From Burkholderiaceae bacterium (GTDB lineage: Bacteria > Pseudomonadota > Gammaproteobacteria > Burkholderiales > Burkholderiaceae): DNA of 7,940 nt. This document shows positions 1-6,388 of the stretch, piece by piece (positions within the stretch are counted from its first letter, which is position 1; every line of letters starts with the position of its first letter). The translations under genes and the position numbers were made by a program. The notes beneath the pieces are model-generated. The model had not been told where the DNA came from, searched no databases, and saw only the letters and a list, made by a program, of their open reading frames with translations. The stretch lies in NCBI GenBank assembly GCA_947459465.1, contig CANHDS010000017.1, positions 1 through 7,940 of the forward strand, written 5' to 3'.

Positions 1-65
1 AGGATCAAAAAGAAGGAATGGCTGCCTTTTTAGAAAAGCGGCCAGCGAAGTTTAAGAATCGTTAA
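1..65 (+). CDS. C-terminal end of an enoyl-CoA hydratase/isomerase (crotonase) family protein, partial
   Basis: Reading from base 3 on the + strand gives 20 residues, including EGMAAFLEKRPAKF, and then TAA at 63-65. This is the usual end of bacterial crotonase-family proteins, where a '(S)EGMxAFLEKRxPxF' tail closes the last helix. Enoyl-CoA hydratases hydrate trans-2-enoyl-CoA in fatty acid beta-oxidation or related acyl-CoA catabolism in the cytoplasm. Only the tail is visible, so the exact substrate and subfamily (hydratase, isomerase or dehydratase) cannot be told. The stop codon overlaps the stop of the convergent amidohydrolase gene. The reading frame is open from the window edge and the tail is well conserved, so this is more than a chance frame, but the call rests on a short piece. 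Confidence 0.65.
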   Translation, partial: DQKEGMAAFLEKRPAKFKNR

Positions 66-1252
66 CGCAAGAATGTTTGGGTCAAACGAACCCAATAATT
101 AACCCCAACCGGAATGATTTTGTCATTGAAATCATAGGAGGGATTGTGTAAATGGCAAGGTCCAATGCCATGCCCTGTTGCGCGATGATCGCCATCGCCA
201 TTGCCTAAAAATACATAGCATCCTGGTTTTTTTAAGAGCATGAAGGCAAAGTCTTCAGCACCCATGGTTGGATCAATTTTGGTGTTTACCCGTTCATTGC
301 CCACGAGCTCTTTCATCACTTGACTGGCAAACTCGGTTTGCTGTTCATCGTTAATCAGGGGCGGGTAATTACGTTTGAACGCAAGATTGGCTTTGCAATC
401 AAAGGCACTAGCTACTTGATTGGAAATCTCATGCATCCGCTGCTCTATTAAATCCAAAACTTCTAGAGTAAACGTCCGAACCGTTCCACCAAGCATCGCA
501 GTATCAGGAATGACATTACTGGTTTCTCCCGCATGAAATTGTGTAATGGAAATCACCGCAGCATCTACTGGACGCTTATTGCGCGTAATGATCGTTTGGA
601 GAGCCTGCGCAATCTGAATCCCTGCCATGATAGGATCCGCACTGTTGTGCGGGAGGGCTGCATGCCCGCCTTTGCCCTGAATATCGATCACGAACTCGTT
701 GCTTGACGCCATCATGGGCCCACTCACAACACCAAAATGACCCTCTTCTAAACCCGGCCAATTGTGCATCCCAAATACCGCATCACATGGAAATTGTTCA
801 AATAGACCATCCTCAATCATTTCCTGGGCGCCTGCACCCCCTTCTTCGGCGGGCTGAAAGATAAAAATCACAGTTCCTTTGAAATCGCGATGATTAGCTA
901 AATATTGCGCCGCACCTAAAAGCATTGCAGTATGACCATCATGGCCGCAAGCATGCATCTTGCCGGGGTTTTGCGAGGCGTGAGAAAAGGTATTTTTTTC
1001 TTGCAATGGCAGCGCGTCCATATCGGCGCGTAAGCCAATCATCTTCCCGGGGCCCAAATCACCATCTAAGCGACCAACCACCCCTGTTTTACCTAGGCCT
1101 TGATAGACTGCAATACCCCAACTGGATAGTGCTTGCGCAACTAGTTCAGCGGTTCGCTTTTCTTCAAAGCGCAGTTCGGGGTGCGCATGAATATTGCGTC
1201 GGATTTCAGCGATGCTGGGGCTCGATTCGAGGATTTCAGGGAGAATTCGCAT
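62..1252 (-). CDS. M20-family amidohydrolase (hippurate / N-acyl-amino acid hydrolase type)
   Basis: A complete 396-residue cytoplasmic metallo-hydrolase of peptidase family M20, in the branch that holds hippurate hydrolase, N-acyl-L-amino acid amidohydrolase and plant IAA-amino acid hydrolases. These cleave an amide bond to release an amino acid from an acyl or aryl group. The sequence shows HAHPEL at 22-27, MHACGHDGH at 99-107 (metal ligands C102 and H104), QPAEEGG at 133-139 (catalytic and ligand E136/E137), GMHNWPG at 161-167 (H163), the dimerisation-lid motif GKGGHAALPH at 193-202, GAEDF at 331-335, and the final ligand H369 in HLHNPSYDF. All expected catalytic residues are present and the length is normal. 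There is no signal peptide. The ATG at 1252 leaves the usual short lead before HAHPEL; no good Shine-Dalgarno sequence is visible. The true substrate cannot be read from sequence. The gene is divergent from fadD and convergent with the crotonase gene. Confidence 0.93.
   Translation of the reverse strand: MRILPEILESSPSIAEIRRNIHAHPELRFEEKRTAELVAQALSSWGIAVYQGLGKTGVVGRLDGDLGPGKMIGLRADMDALPLQEKNTFSHASQNPGKMHACGHDGHTAMLLGAAQYLANHRDFKGTVIFIFQPAEEGGAGAQEMIEDGLFEQFPCDAVFGMHNWPGLEEGHFGVVSGPMMASSNEFVIDIQGKGGHAALPHNSADPIMAGIQIAQALQTIITRNKRPVDAAVISITQFHAGETSNVIPDTAMLGGTVRTFTLEVLDLIEQRMHEISNQVASAFDCKANLAFKRNYPPLINDEQQTEFASQVMKELVGNERVNTKIDPTMGAEDFAFMLLKKPGCYVFLGNGDGDHRATGHGIGPCHLHNPSYDFNDKIIPVGVNYWVRLTQTFLR
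77..95. other. Hairpin near the convergent 3' ends (weak terminator candidate)
   Basis: TTGGGT at 77-82 and ACCCAA at 90-95 form a perfect 6-bp stem with a 7-base loop. It lies 12 bases after the crotonase stop and within the last codons of the amidohydrolase. On the + strand it is followed by TAATTAA rather than a clean T-run, and on the - strand by ACATTCTT, so it is a poor intrinsic terminator. It is listed because the overlapping genes leave no other room for one. Confidence 0.25.
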
Positions 1253-1326
1253 AGGTCAATATTAGCCCAAAGCGATACACTTAGCGTGGAGATATTGTGT
1301 GGATTAAAAAAGTGTAATAAATACCA
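1253..1326. promoter_or_regulatory. Divergent intergenic region between the amidohydrolase gene and fadD
   Basis: These 74 bp separate two divergent start codons, so both promoters should lie here or run into the genes. The region is AT-rich, with an A-run at 1306-1311 and TGTAATAAAT at 1313-1322. I could not find a convincing -35/-10 pair with 16-18 bp spacing on either strand, nor a strong Shine-Dalgarno for either gene. TACACTT at 1276-1282 and AAGTGTA at 1310-1316 are a perfect 7-bp inverted repeat with a 27-bp spacer, which is not beyond chance in a gap this size. The promoter role is inferred from gene orientation alone. Confidence 0.45.
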
Positions 1327-3033
1327 ATGATTACAAATAAACCTTGGTTTTCATCCTATCCGACGGGCGTTCCTCACCATCTAAGTTATGACCGATATGG
1401 GTCACTCTTGGACTTGCTCGATGAATCATTTGAAACCTATCGGGAGCGACCCGCATATTGGTGTATGGGTAAGCATTTTTCATATGGAGCGATTGACTTA
1501 GCTTCAAAACAATTAGCCAGTTATTTGCAAAGTCTTGGCTTATCAAAGGGTGCGCGGGTCGCAATCATGCTGCCCAACATTCCACAATACCCCATGGCTT
1601 TATATGGCGTGCTTCGTGCTGGCTACATTGTGGTCAGCATTAATCCCTTGTATACCCCCCGCGAGTTGGCAGCCCAACTAAGTGATAGTGGAGCTGAGGC
1701 CATTTTACTTTTAGAGCATTTTGGAAAAACGCTTGAAGATGCCTTTGCGCTTGAGGGTCAAGCGATTGCATTAAAGCACGCAGTGATAACAAGTATTGCG
1801 CAGATGCTGGGTTGGAAAGGCCCTTGGTTAGATCGATTTATACGAACCTTTAAGCGCAAAGTTATTCCTTACTCTTTGCCAACTCAAGTTAGTACGATTC
1901 AATTTACCACTGCCTTAGAGCTGGGTGCGGGAAGATCATATGAGCGCCCACATCGTTCTCAGGATGACATTGCACTACTGCAATATACCGGTGGAACCAC
2001 CGGAATTTCGAAGGGCGCCATATTGACTCATCGCAATTTAATCGCCAATGTATTACAAATCGAAGCTTGGTTAATGCCGATTGAGCAACGCAAAACGATT
2101 GCAGCGTGGCATTTTCTGTGCGCACTACCTATGTATCACATCTTTGCGCTCACCGGTTGTGGATTGTTGGGTATGCGCCTTGGCGCTCGAATTCTATTGG
2201 TTCCAAATGCACGAGATTTACAAAACTTAATTGGGATTTTGAAAGAGTTTCCAGAGATCAATTTATTTCCGGGGGTGAATACCTTGTTTGCCGCTCTATT
2301 AAATAATCCCAAATTTTCTCAATTGGATTTCTCGCAATGGGCACTAACGATTGGCGGTGGCATGGCCGTTCAACGCAATGTCGCGCAACGCTGGCAAGAA
2401 TTAACCGGTACGGTAATTACCGAAGGGTATGGCCTTTCTGAAACCTCTCCGGTCGCATCGTGCAACACTCCATTGGCAACTGAGTTTACGGGTTCGATTG
2501 GACTACCCTTGCCGGATACTGAGATGTGTATTCGTGATGAAGATGGGAAGGATTTGCCAATCGGTGAAACCGGTGAGATTTATATTCGGGGCCCACAGGT
2601 TATGCGTGGTTATTGGCAACAAGCATCTGAAACACAGAATGTGCTTGGTAATGATGGATATTTTAGAACCGGTGATATTGGTGTAATGGACGAGGCTGGT
2701 TATTTCCGGATTGTGGATCGTAAAAAAGATATGATTTTGGTAGCTGGATTTAACGTCTTTCCAAATGAAGTCGAGGATGTTGTTGCTTCAATCCCGGGGA
2801 TCCTTGAGTGCGCAGTCGTTGGTGTTCGTCAAGGTGCAATGGGTGAGGCAGTCAAGTTATTTGTAGTGCGAGAGGATCTTGCCGTTACTGAAGAGCAAAT
2901 CATGGAAGTATGCAATCGTGATCTGACACATTACAAACGCCCAACGCAAATTGAGTTTAGAGAAAGCTTGCCAAAGAATAATGTAGGTAAGATTTTGCGC
3001 CGTGTCTTACGTGACGAGAGTCAATCACGGTAG
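1327..3033 (+). CDS. fadD: Long-chain fatty acid--CoA ligase (AMP-forming)
   Basis: A complete 568-residue acyl-CoA synthetase, close in length to E. coli FadD (about 560). It activates fatty acids with ATP to acyl-AMP and then to acyl-CoA for beta-oxidation or lipid synthesis, probably at the inner face of the membrane. The N-terminus (WFSSYPTGVP) matches the usual FadD start. The ANL-superfamily motifs are in order: the P-loop YTGGTTGISKGA at 220-231, LPMYHIF at 267-273, GGGMAV at 343-348, EGYGLSETSP at 366-375, the fatty-acyl-CoA-synthetase signature spanning 443-467 with D450 in YFRTGD and DRKKDMI at 464-470, GFNVFPNEVED at 474-484, and the C-terminal catalytic lysine K555 in NNVGKILRR. 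No motif is missing. The ATG at 1327 fits the family start, although its ribosome-binding site is weak. The last 9 bases overlap the convergent bioD. The neighbouring crotonase fragment fits a lipid-catabolism role. Confidence 0.95.
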   Translation: MITNKPWFSSYPTGVPHHLSYDRYGSLLDLLDESFETYRERPAYWCMGKHFSYGAIDLASKQLASYLQSLGLSKGARVAIMLPNIPQYPMALYGVLRAGYIVVSINPLYTPRELAAQLSDSGAEAILLLEHFGKTLEDAFALEGQAIALKHAVITSIAQMLGWKGPWLDRFIRTFKRKVIPYSLPTQVSTIQFTTALELGAGRSYERPHRSQDDIALLQYTGGTTGISKGAILTHRNLIANVLQIEAWLMPIEQRKTIAAWHFLCALPMYHIFALTGCGLLGMRLGARILLVPNARDLQNLIGILKEFPEINLFPGVNTLFAALLNNPKFSQLDFSQWALTIGGGMAVQRNVAQRWQELTGTVITEGYGLSETSPVASCNTPLATEFTGSIGLPLPDTEMCIRDEDGKDLPIGETGEIYIRGPQVMRGYWQQASETQNVLGNDGYFRTGDIGVMDEAGYFRIVDRKKDMILVAGFNVFPNEVEDVVASIPGILECAVVGVRQGAMGEAVKLFVVREDLAVTEEQIMEVCNRDLTHYKRPTQIEFRESLPKNNVGKILRRVLRDESQSR

Positions 3034-3735
3034 TGTGATTGCAGCGGCCGCAAATTGAATGGCTTCAATCGAATAGGGCGCATTGGGTTTTTTCTGTAAC
3101 TTTGGTGGTAGGTGAGCAATCCTTCCCAATAGGGGTGCCTTGATTCGGTGGCTAAGCGTATCAATATTTTCATTTAAATAAGCCATATTGGGGTCGATGC
3201 AATTGGCGACCCAGCCGCTAAGTTTGAGACCGCGTTGCTCAATGGCTTCTACCGTCAGTAGTGTGTGATTGATGCAACCCAAACGCATCCCCGCGGTAAG
3301 AATCACAGGCGTTTGAATGCGCATAGCAAATGTCGAGAGATCATAGCGATCATCGATCGGAGTTAGAAACCCACCAGCACCTTCGGCAATGATATGGGCG
3401 ATTTGTGTTTGTAGCGTTTGATAAGCTTGCACCATGCGATCGAGTTCTAAGCGCTCGCCATGTTCGGCAGCGACCAGATGAGGTGCAGCTGGAGTGTCTA
3501 ATACATAAGGGCAAATAGTGCTTTGGGGAATTGCTGGATCTTGGACTAGTGCATAGGTCTCTAAATCCTCATTACAGAGTATGCCTGCGTCGTTGCGGTA
3601 GGTCCCCGCGACAACTGGCTTGTACGCACATGCTGATCCTAGCTTGAGCGTATTTAGTTTGTAAACCAATGCAGCGGTGACTAAAGTTTTACCAATTTCA
3701 GTGTCTGTGCCAGTGACAAAATAGGAGTGGCTCAT
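3025..3735 (-). CDS. bioD: ATP-dependent dethiobiotin synthetase
   Basis: A complete 236-residue BioD. It closes the ureido ring of 7,8-diaminopelargonate with CO2 and ATP to give dethiobiotin, the third of the four late biotin steps. The sequence shows the P-loop GTDTEIGKT at 9-17, the substrate lysine in YKPVVAG (K39), a candidate Mg ligand at D57, IAEGAGGFLTP at 116-126 (E118, matching E. coli E115), RLGCINHTLLT at 151-161 and an NCIDP segment at 178-182 near the nucleotide base site. The length is slightly above the E. coli protein (about 225). It is the last gene of the bioA-bioF-bioD run: its ATG overlaps the bioF stop in an ATGA at 3732-3735, which suggests translational coupling, and no separate Shine-Dalgarno is seen. 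Its 3' end overlaps fadD by 9 bp head-on, with no recognisable terminator between them. Confidence 0.95.
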   Translation of the reverse strand: MSHSYFVTGTDTEIGKTLVTAALVYKLNTLKLGSACAYKPVVAGTYRNDAGILCNEDLETYALVQDPAIPQSTICPYVLDTPAAPHLVAAEHGERLELDRMVQAYQTLQTQIAHIIAEGAGGFLTPIDDRYDLSTFAMRIQTPVILTAGMRLGCINHTLLTVEAIEQRGLKLSGWVANCIDPNMAYLNENIDTLSHRIKAPLLGRIAHLPPKLQKKPNAPYSIEAIQFAAAAITLP

Positions 3736-4946
3736 GATCGCGGTAAGTTTTGTTCTAAATCGGATAGCACTTTACATAACCCTTGAATCTGTTCATCACT
3801 GTGTGCAGCTGATAAAGTGATTCTTAAGCGCGCCATGCCTTTGGGAACAGTGGGGGGGCGAATAGCCGGTATCCAATAGCCCAATTGATCTAGGGCTCTT
3901 GCAAGCTGTAAGGCAGTCTCATTACTGCCAACCACAATCGGCTGAATCGCAGTATTTGATTCCAGCCGATTCCAATGGGTAAAAGTAACCCCATCTTTCC
4001 AAAGCTTGATATTGCGTTGTAAACGAGCCCGTAATTCTTGCCCGAGATTTCCTTCGATTAGAGAAATACTGCGTAGCAGCGCAAATGCTAATGCGGGAGA
4101 GCTGGCTGTACTGTAAATATAGGGCCTGGCTTTTTGGATGAACCATGCGATGATTTTTTCATGGGCACAGACAAAGGCGCCATTGAGGCCGGCTGCTTTG
4201 CCGAGTGTGCCAATGTAGATGATTCGGTCAGAACAAATCGTTTGGTCTTCTAAGAGCCCATAACCATGCTTGCCAAGCACACCAAATCCATGTGCATCAT
4301 CAATCATGAGGAGCGCATCGTATTGGTTGGCTAGACGCAAGAGCTCTTGAACGGGGGCGAGATCACCATCCATGCTAAAGACCCCATCGGTCACGATTAA
4401 TTTATGCGGGGCCGAGTCATCGCGAAGAATATCTTCAAGGGCCGCTAAATGATGGTGATCAAAGACATGAAGGTTTACTGATCCCTGGCCTCGAGCCAAA
4501 CGAATTCCATCAATGAGTGATGCATGATTAAGAGCCGCAGAATAAATACTTGTTTTGTCTTTACCGATCAAGCTTAAGGCAGTAATTGCACTAATGTTGG
4601 CGAGGTAGCCAGTGGAGAAAAATAAAGCACGTACATTTGGAATGGCGCCGGATTGAGTCGATGCTAATTTTGCTTCGAGCTCATCATGAATGATGTGATG
4701 GCCACTAATTAAATGGGAGGCACCGCTGCCCGTACCAAAACGTGTAGCTCCTTCGGATAGCGCAGCAATCAATTCGGGATGATTGGCAAGCCCCAAATAA
4801 TCATTACTGCAAAAGGCCAGCAATGCTTTCCCTCCAATTTGGATCTCAGTACCACATGGGGTATCGACCGACCGAATCGAGCGACGGAGTTGCTCACGAT
4901 CGAGTATTGCTAGTTCCGTATCAATTTGATCGAGAGCAAAGGGCAT
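3732..4946 (-). CDS. bioF: 8-amino-7-oxononanoate synthase (KAPA synthase)
   Basis: A complete PLP-dependent alpha-oxoamine synthase of 404 residues from the chosen ATG. It condenses a pimeloyl thioester with L-alanine, releasing CO2, to give 8-amino-7-oxononanoate. Motifs counted from that ATG: SNDYLGL at 47-53, GSGASHLISGHH at 73-84, the PLP-stacking histidine H141 in LNHAS, DGVFSMDGDLAP at 187-198, DDAHGFG at 216-222 (D216 and H219 at the cofactor), the Schiff-base lysine K250 in GTLGKAAG, and RPPTVPKG at 363-370. The frame stays open further upstream to a TTG at 4997, which would overlap bioA by 38 bp and add 17 residues with no family likeness. The ATG at 4946, 13 bases after the bioA stop, fits the BioF N-terminus better, although neither start has a good Shine-Dalgarno. 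Coupling to bioA translation is likely. Confidence 0.94.
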   Translation of the reverse strand: MPFALDQIDTELAILDREQLRRSIRSVDTPCGTEIQIGGKALLAFCSNDYLGLANHPELIAALSEGATRFGTGSGASHLISGHHIIHDELEAKLASTQSGAIPNVRALFFSTGYLANISAITALSLIGKDKTSIYSAALNHASLIDGIRLARGQGSVNLHVFDHHHLAALEDILRDDSAPHKLIVTDGVFSMDGDLAPVQELLRLANQYDALLMIDDAHGFGVLGKHGYGLLEDQTICSDRIIYIGTLGKAAGLNGAFVCAHEKIIAWFIQKARPYIYSTASSPALAFALLRSISLIEGNLGQELRARLQRNIKLWKDGVTFTHWNRLESNTAIQPIVVGSNETALQLARALDQLGYWIPAIRPPTVPKGMARLRITLSAAHSDEQIQGLCKVLSDLEQNLPRS

Positions 4947-4959
4947 ATGCAATATAGAG

Positions 4960-6306
4960 TTAGGATTTTTGTAAAACGGTATGCAAAGTACATTCAATCG
5001 CGTGACTCATTTGATTAATTTCATCGGCAGAAAGAATATAAGGTGGCATCACATAGACTGTGCGACCAATCGGTCGAATTAGCACACCTTCTTGCAAGCC
5101 TCGCTGAAACATAACTTTAGAGAATGAACCAAGATTTGAAATCGCAGATGCTTTGACATCAAACGCCAAGATCATTCCCTGTTGACGAACATGTTCAATT
5201 GCTATGTGATCGTGAGCCCAGAGGAACGCCTCTTGAATCGATTGACTTCGAATTTTGTTCTTTTCAAGCACGGCATCCTCTTGAAAAATATCCAAGCTTG
5301 CTAATGCAGCTCGACACGCTAATGGATTGCCAGTGTAGGAGTGGGAGTGCAGAAAACTTGCAGCCATACGATCGCTATAAAACGCCGAATAAATCGTATC
5401 AGTACTTAGGCAAATGGATAGGGGTAGATAGCCCGCACTAATTCCTTTTGATAAGGTCATGAGATCCGGCCAAATACCGGCTTGCTCGCAAGCAAAGAAT
5501 GTACCTGTGCGGCCACAGCCAACTGCGATTTCATCAGCAATCAGATGAACCTCATATTGCTCACACAATTGCTTCGCTCCACGCACATACCGAGGTGCAT
5601 GCATTGCCATTTGGCCTGCGCATTGCACCAGAGGCTCAATGATTAGGGCGGCAATGGTTTGATGATGTCGTTCTAAGCATTGTTCGAGACTCTTGAGCGC
5701 CAAATCAATAATTTCCTCACTTGAGTTTCGGTCCGTTGCAGCTCGAGAATCGGGTGACATGACGATATGAACTGGATTGAGAAGTGAGCCGTAGGCATCA
5801 CGAAATATCGATACATCCGTTACGCTGAGTGCACCCAATGTTTCTCCATGGTAGCTATTCGTTAAACAAATAAATTCTTTTTTATTAAGTTTCCCCTGAA
5901 TCTTCCAAAAGTGATGACTCATCTTGAGCGCAATTTCGACAGCCGATGCACCGTCACTGGCATAAAACGCATGGCCTAATTGACCATTCGTTAGCGTATT
6001 TAAACGTTCTGATAGTTCGACCACTGGTTGATGGGTAAATCCAGCGAGCATCACATGCTCAATAGAGTTCAGTTGCTGGGTGATTGCTTGATTGATACGT
6101 GGATTAGCGTGACCAAATATGTTGGTCCACCACGAGCTAATTGCATCGATAAATCGCTGCCCCTGCGTGTCCTCAAGCCACGCACCTTTTCCAGATGCAA
6201 TGGCAATTAGGGGATAAGCCTCATGATCTTTCATTTGGGTGCAGGGGTGCCAAACGGAAGCAAGGCTTCGACTGACCCAATCTAAAGAATGACTTGGTTT
6301 ATTCAT
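4960..6306 (-). CDS. bioA: Adenosylmethionine--8-amino-7-oxononanoate transaminase (DAPA aminotransferase)
   Basis: A complete 448-residue class-III PLP aminotransferase. It moves the amino group of S-adenosylmethionine onto 8-amino-7-oxononanoate to make 7,8-diaminopelargonate. Visible motifs: WHPCTQM at 19-25, ISSWWTNIFGH at 56-66, the PLP-phosphate loop around SDGASAVEIALKM at 117-129, NSYHGETLGALS at 150-161 (Y152, H153), IIEPLVQ at 222-228, IADEIAVGCGRTG at 256-268 (D258 to the PLP nitrogen), the Schiff-base lysine K287 in LSKGISAGYLPLS, HSHSYTGNPLAC at 320-331, and R411 in IRPIGR, expected to bind the substrate carboxylate. SSWW together with HSYTGNP marks it as BioA rather than another omega-aminotransferase. 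C22 stands where E. coli has the substrate-site Tyr17. It is the first gene of the bioA-bioF-bioD operon, divergent from bioB. The ATG at 6306 has no strong Shine-Dalgarno. Confidence 0.96.
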   Translation of the reverse strand: MNKPSHSLDWVSRSLASVWHPCTQMKDHEAYPLIAIASGKGAWLEDTQGQRFIDAISSWWTNIFGHANPRINQAITQQLNSIEHVMLAGFTHQPVVELSERLNTLTNGQLGHAFYASDGASAVEIALKMSHHFWKIQGKLNKKEFICLTNSYHGETLGALSVTDVSIFRDAYGSLLNPVHIVMSPDSRAATDRNSSEEIIDLALKSLEQCLERHHQTIAALIIEPLVQCAGQMAMHAPRYVRGAKQLCEQYEVHLIADEIAVGCGRTGTFFACEQAGIWPDLMTLSKGISAGYLPLSICLSTDTIYSAFYSDRMAASFLHSHSYTGNPLACRAALASLDIFQEDAVLEKNKIRSQSIQEAFLWAHDHIAIEHVRQQGMILAFDVKASAISNLGSFSKVMFQRGLQEGVLIRPIGRTVYVMPPYILSADEINQMSHAIECTLHTVLQKS

Positions 6307-6387
6307 GGGCGAAGATAGGGATTATTTTCAAAATCTAGCGACATATCTGGTATGTTATTGGTTTTAGAGTTCAATCCCGATAAAACC
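6307..6387. promoter_or_regulatory. Divergent bioA / bioB control region
   Basis: An 81-bp AT-rich gap between the bioA ATG and the preferred bioB ATG, and the only place for the start signals of both biotin transcripts. It holds an extended -10 candidate for bioB and a palindrome flush with the bioB start. ACATA at 6341-6345 and TATGT at 6351-6355 also form a short inverted repeat, which is within chance. On the - strand TTGAAC (reverse complement of 6369-6374) could be a -35 for bioA, but no matching -10 at proper spacing is clear. E. coli also places its bio control site between divergent bioA and bioB, so a shared operator here is plausible by analogy. Confidence 0.7.
6348..6356 (+). promoter_or_regulatory. 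Extended -10 promoter candidate for bioB
   Basis: TGGTATGTT fits the extended -10 pattern TGnTATnnT. No good -35 lies 17 bp upstream (TCAAAA at 6328-6333), which extended -10 promoters tolerate. The predicted transcript start would be near 6363, inside the left arm of the palindrome, so a protein bound there would block transcription. It also places the upstream ATG at 6352 inside the promoter and so favours the start at 6388. Confidence 0.4.
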
Positions 6388-6388
6388 A
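6359..6388. repeat. 8-bp inverted repeat (operator candidate) ending at the bioB start codon
   Basis: TGGTTTTA at 6359-6366 and TAAAACCA at 6381-6388 are perfect reverse complements separated by 14 bp. The arm centres are 22 bp apart, about two helical turns, which suits a dimeric DNA-binding protein. The last base is the A of the bioB ATG. The arms share GGTTT with the E. coli BirA half-site (GGTTTACAA) but face the opposite way relative to the spacer, so this is not a standard BirA operator. The binding protein is unknown. Confidence 0.45.

Noticed and set aside
925..1254. 109-residue open frame on + opposite the amidohydrolase start
   Set aside because: It is antisense to well-conserved M20 motifs, and its low-complexity, Ser/Arg-rich translation resembles no protein I recognise.
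1276..1316. 7-bp inverted repeat TACACTT / AAGTGTA in the amidohydrolase-fadD gap
   Set aside because: With a 27-bp spacer in an AT-rich 74-bp gap, a match of this size is expected with a probability of roughly 0.1-0.2.
3044..3051. GCGGCCGC palindrome near the end of bioD
   Set aside because: It simply encodes part of an alanine run in BioD; no sign of a cloning scar or a mobile-element end around it.
3659..3667. TTGTAAACC, an exact match to one half of the E. coli BirA operator, inside bioD
   Set aside because: No second half (GGTTTACAA) follows at 14-16 bp, the site lies in conserved bioD coding sequence, and a 9-bp match somewhere in a window of biotin genes is not strong evidence.
4947..4997. 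17-residue N-terminal extension of BioF starting at TTG 4997
   Set aside because: It needs a TTG start, overlaps bioA, has no Shine-Dalgarno, and the added residues do not resemble BioF N-termini; the ATG at 4946 is preferred.
5199..5441. 80-residue open frame on + within bioA
   Set aside because: Antisense shadow of conserved BioA coding sequence, with no ribosome-binding site or recognisable protein features.
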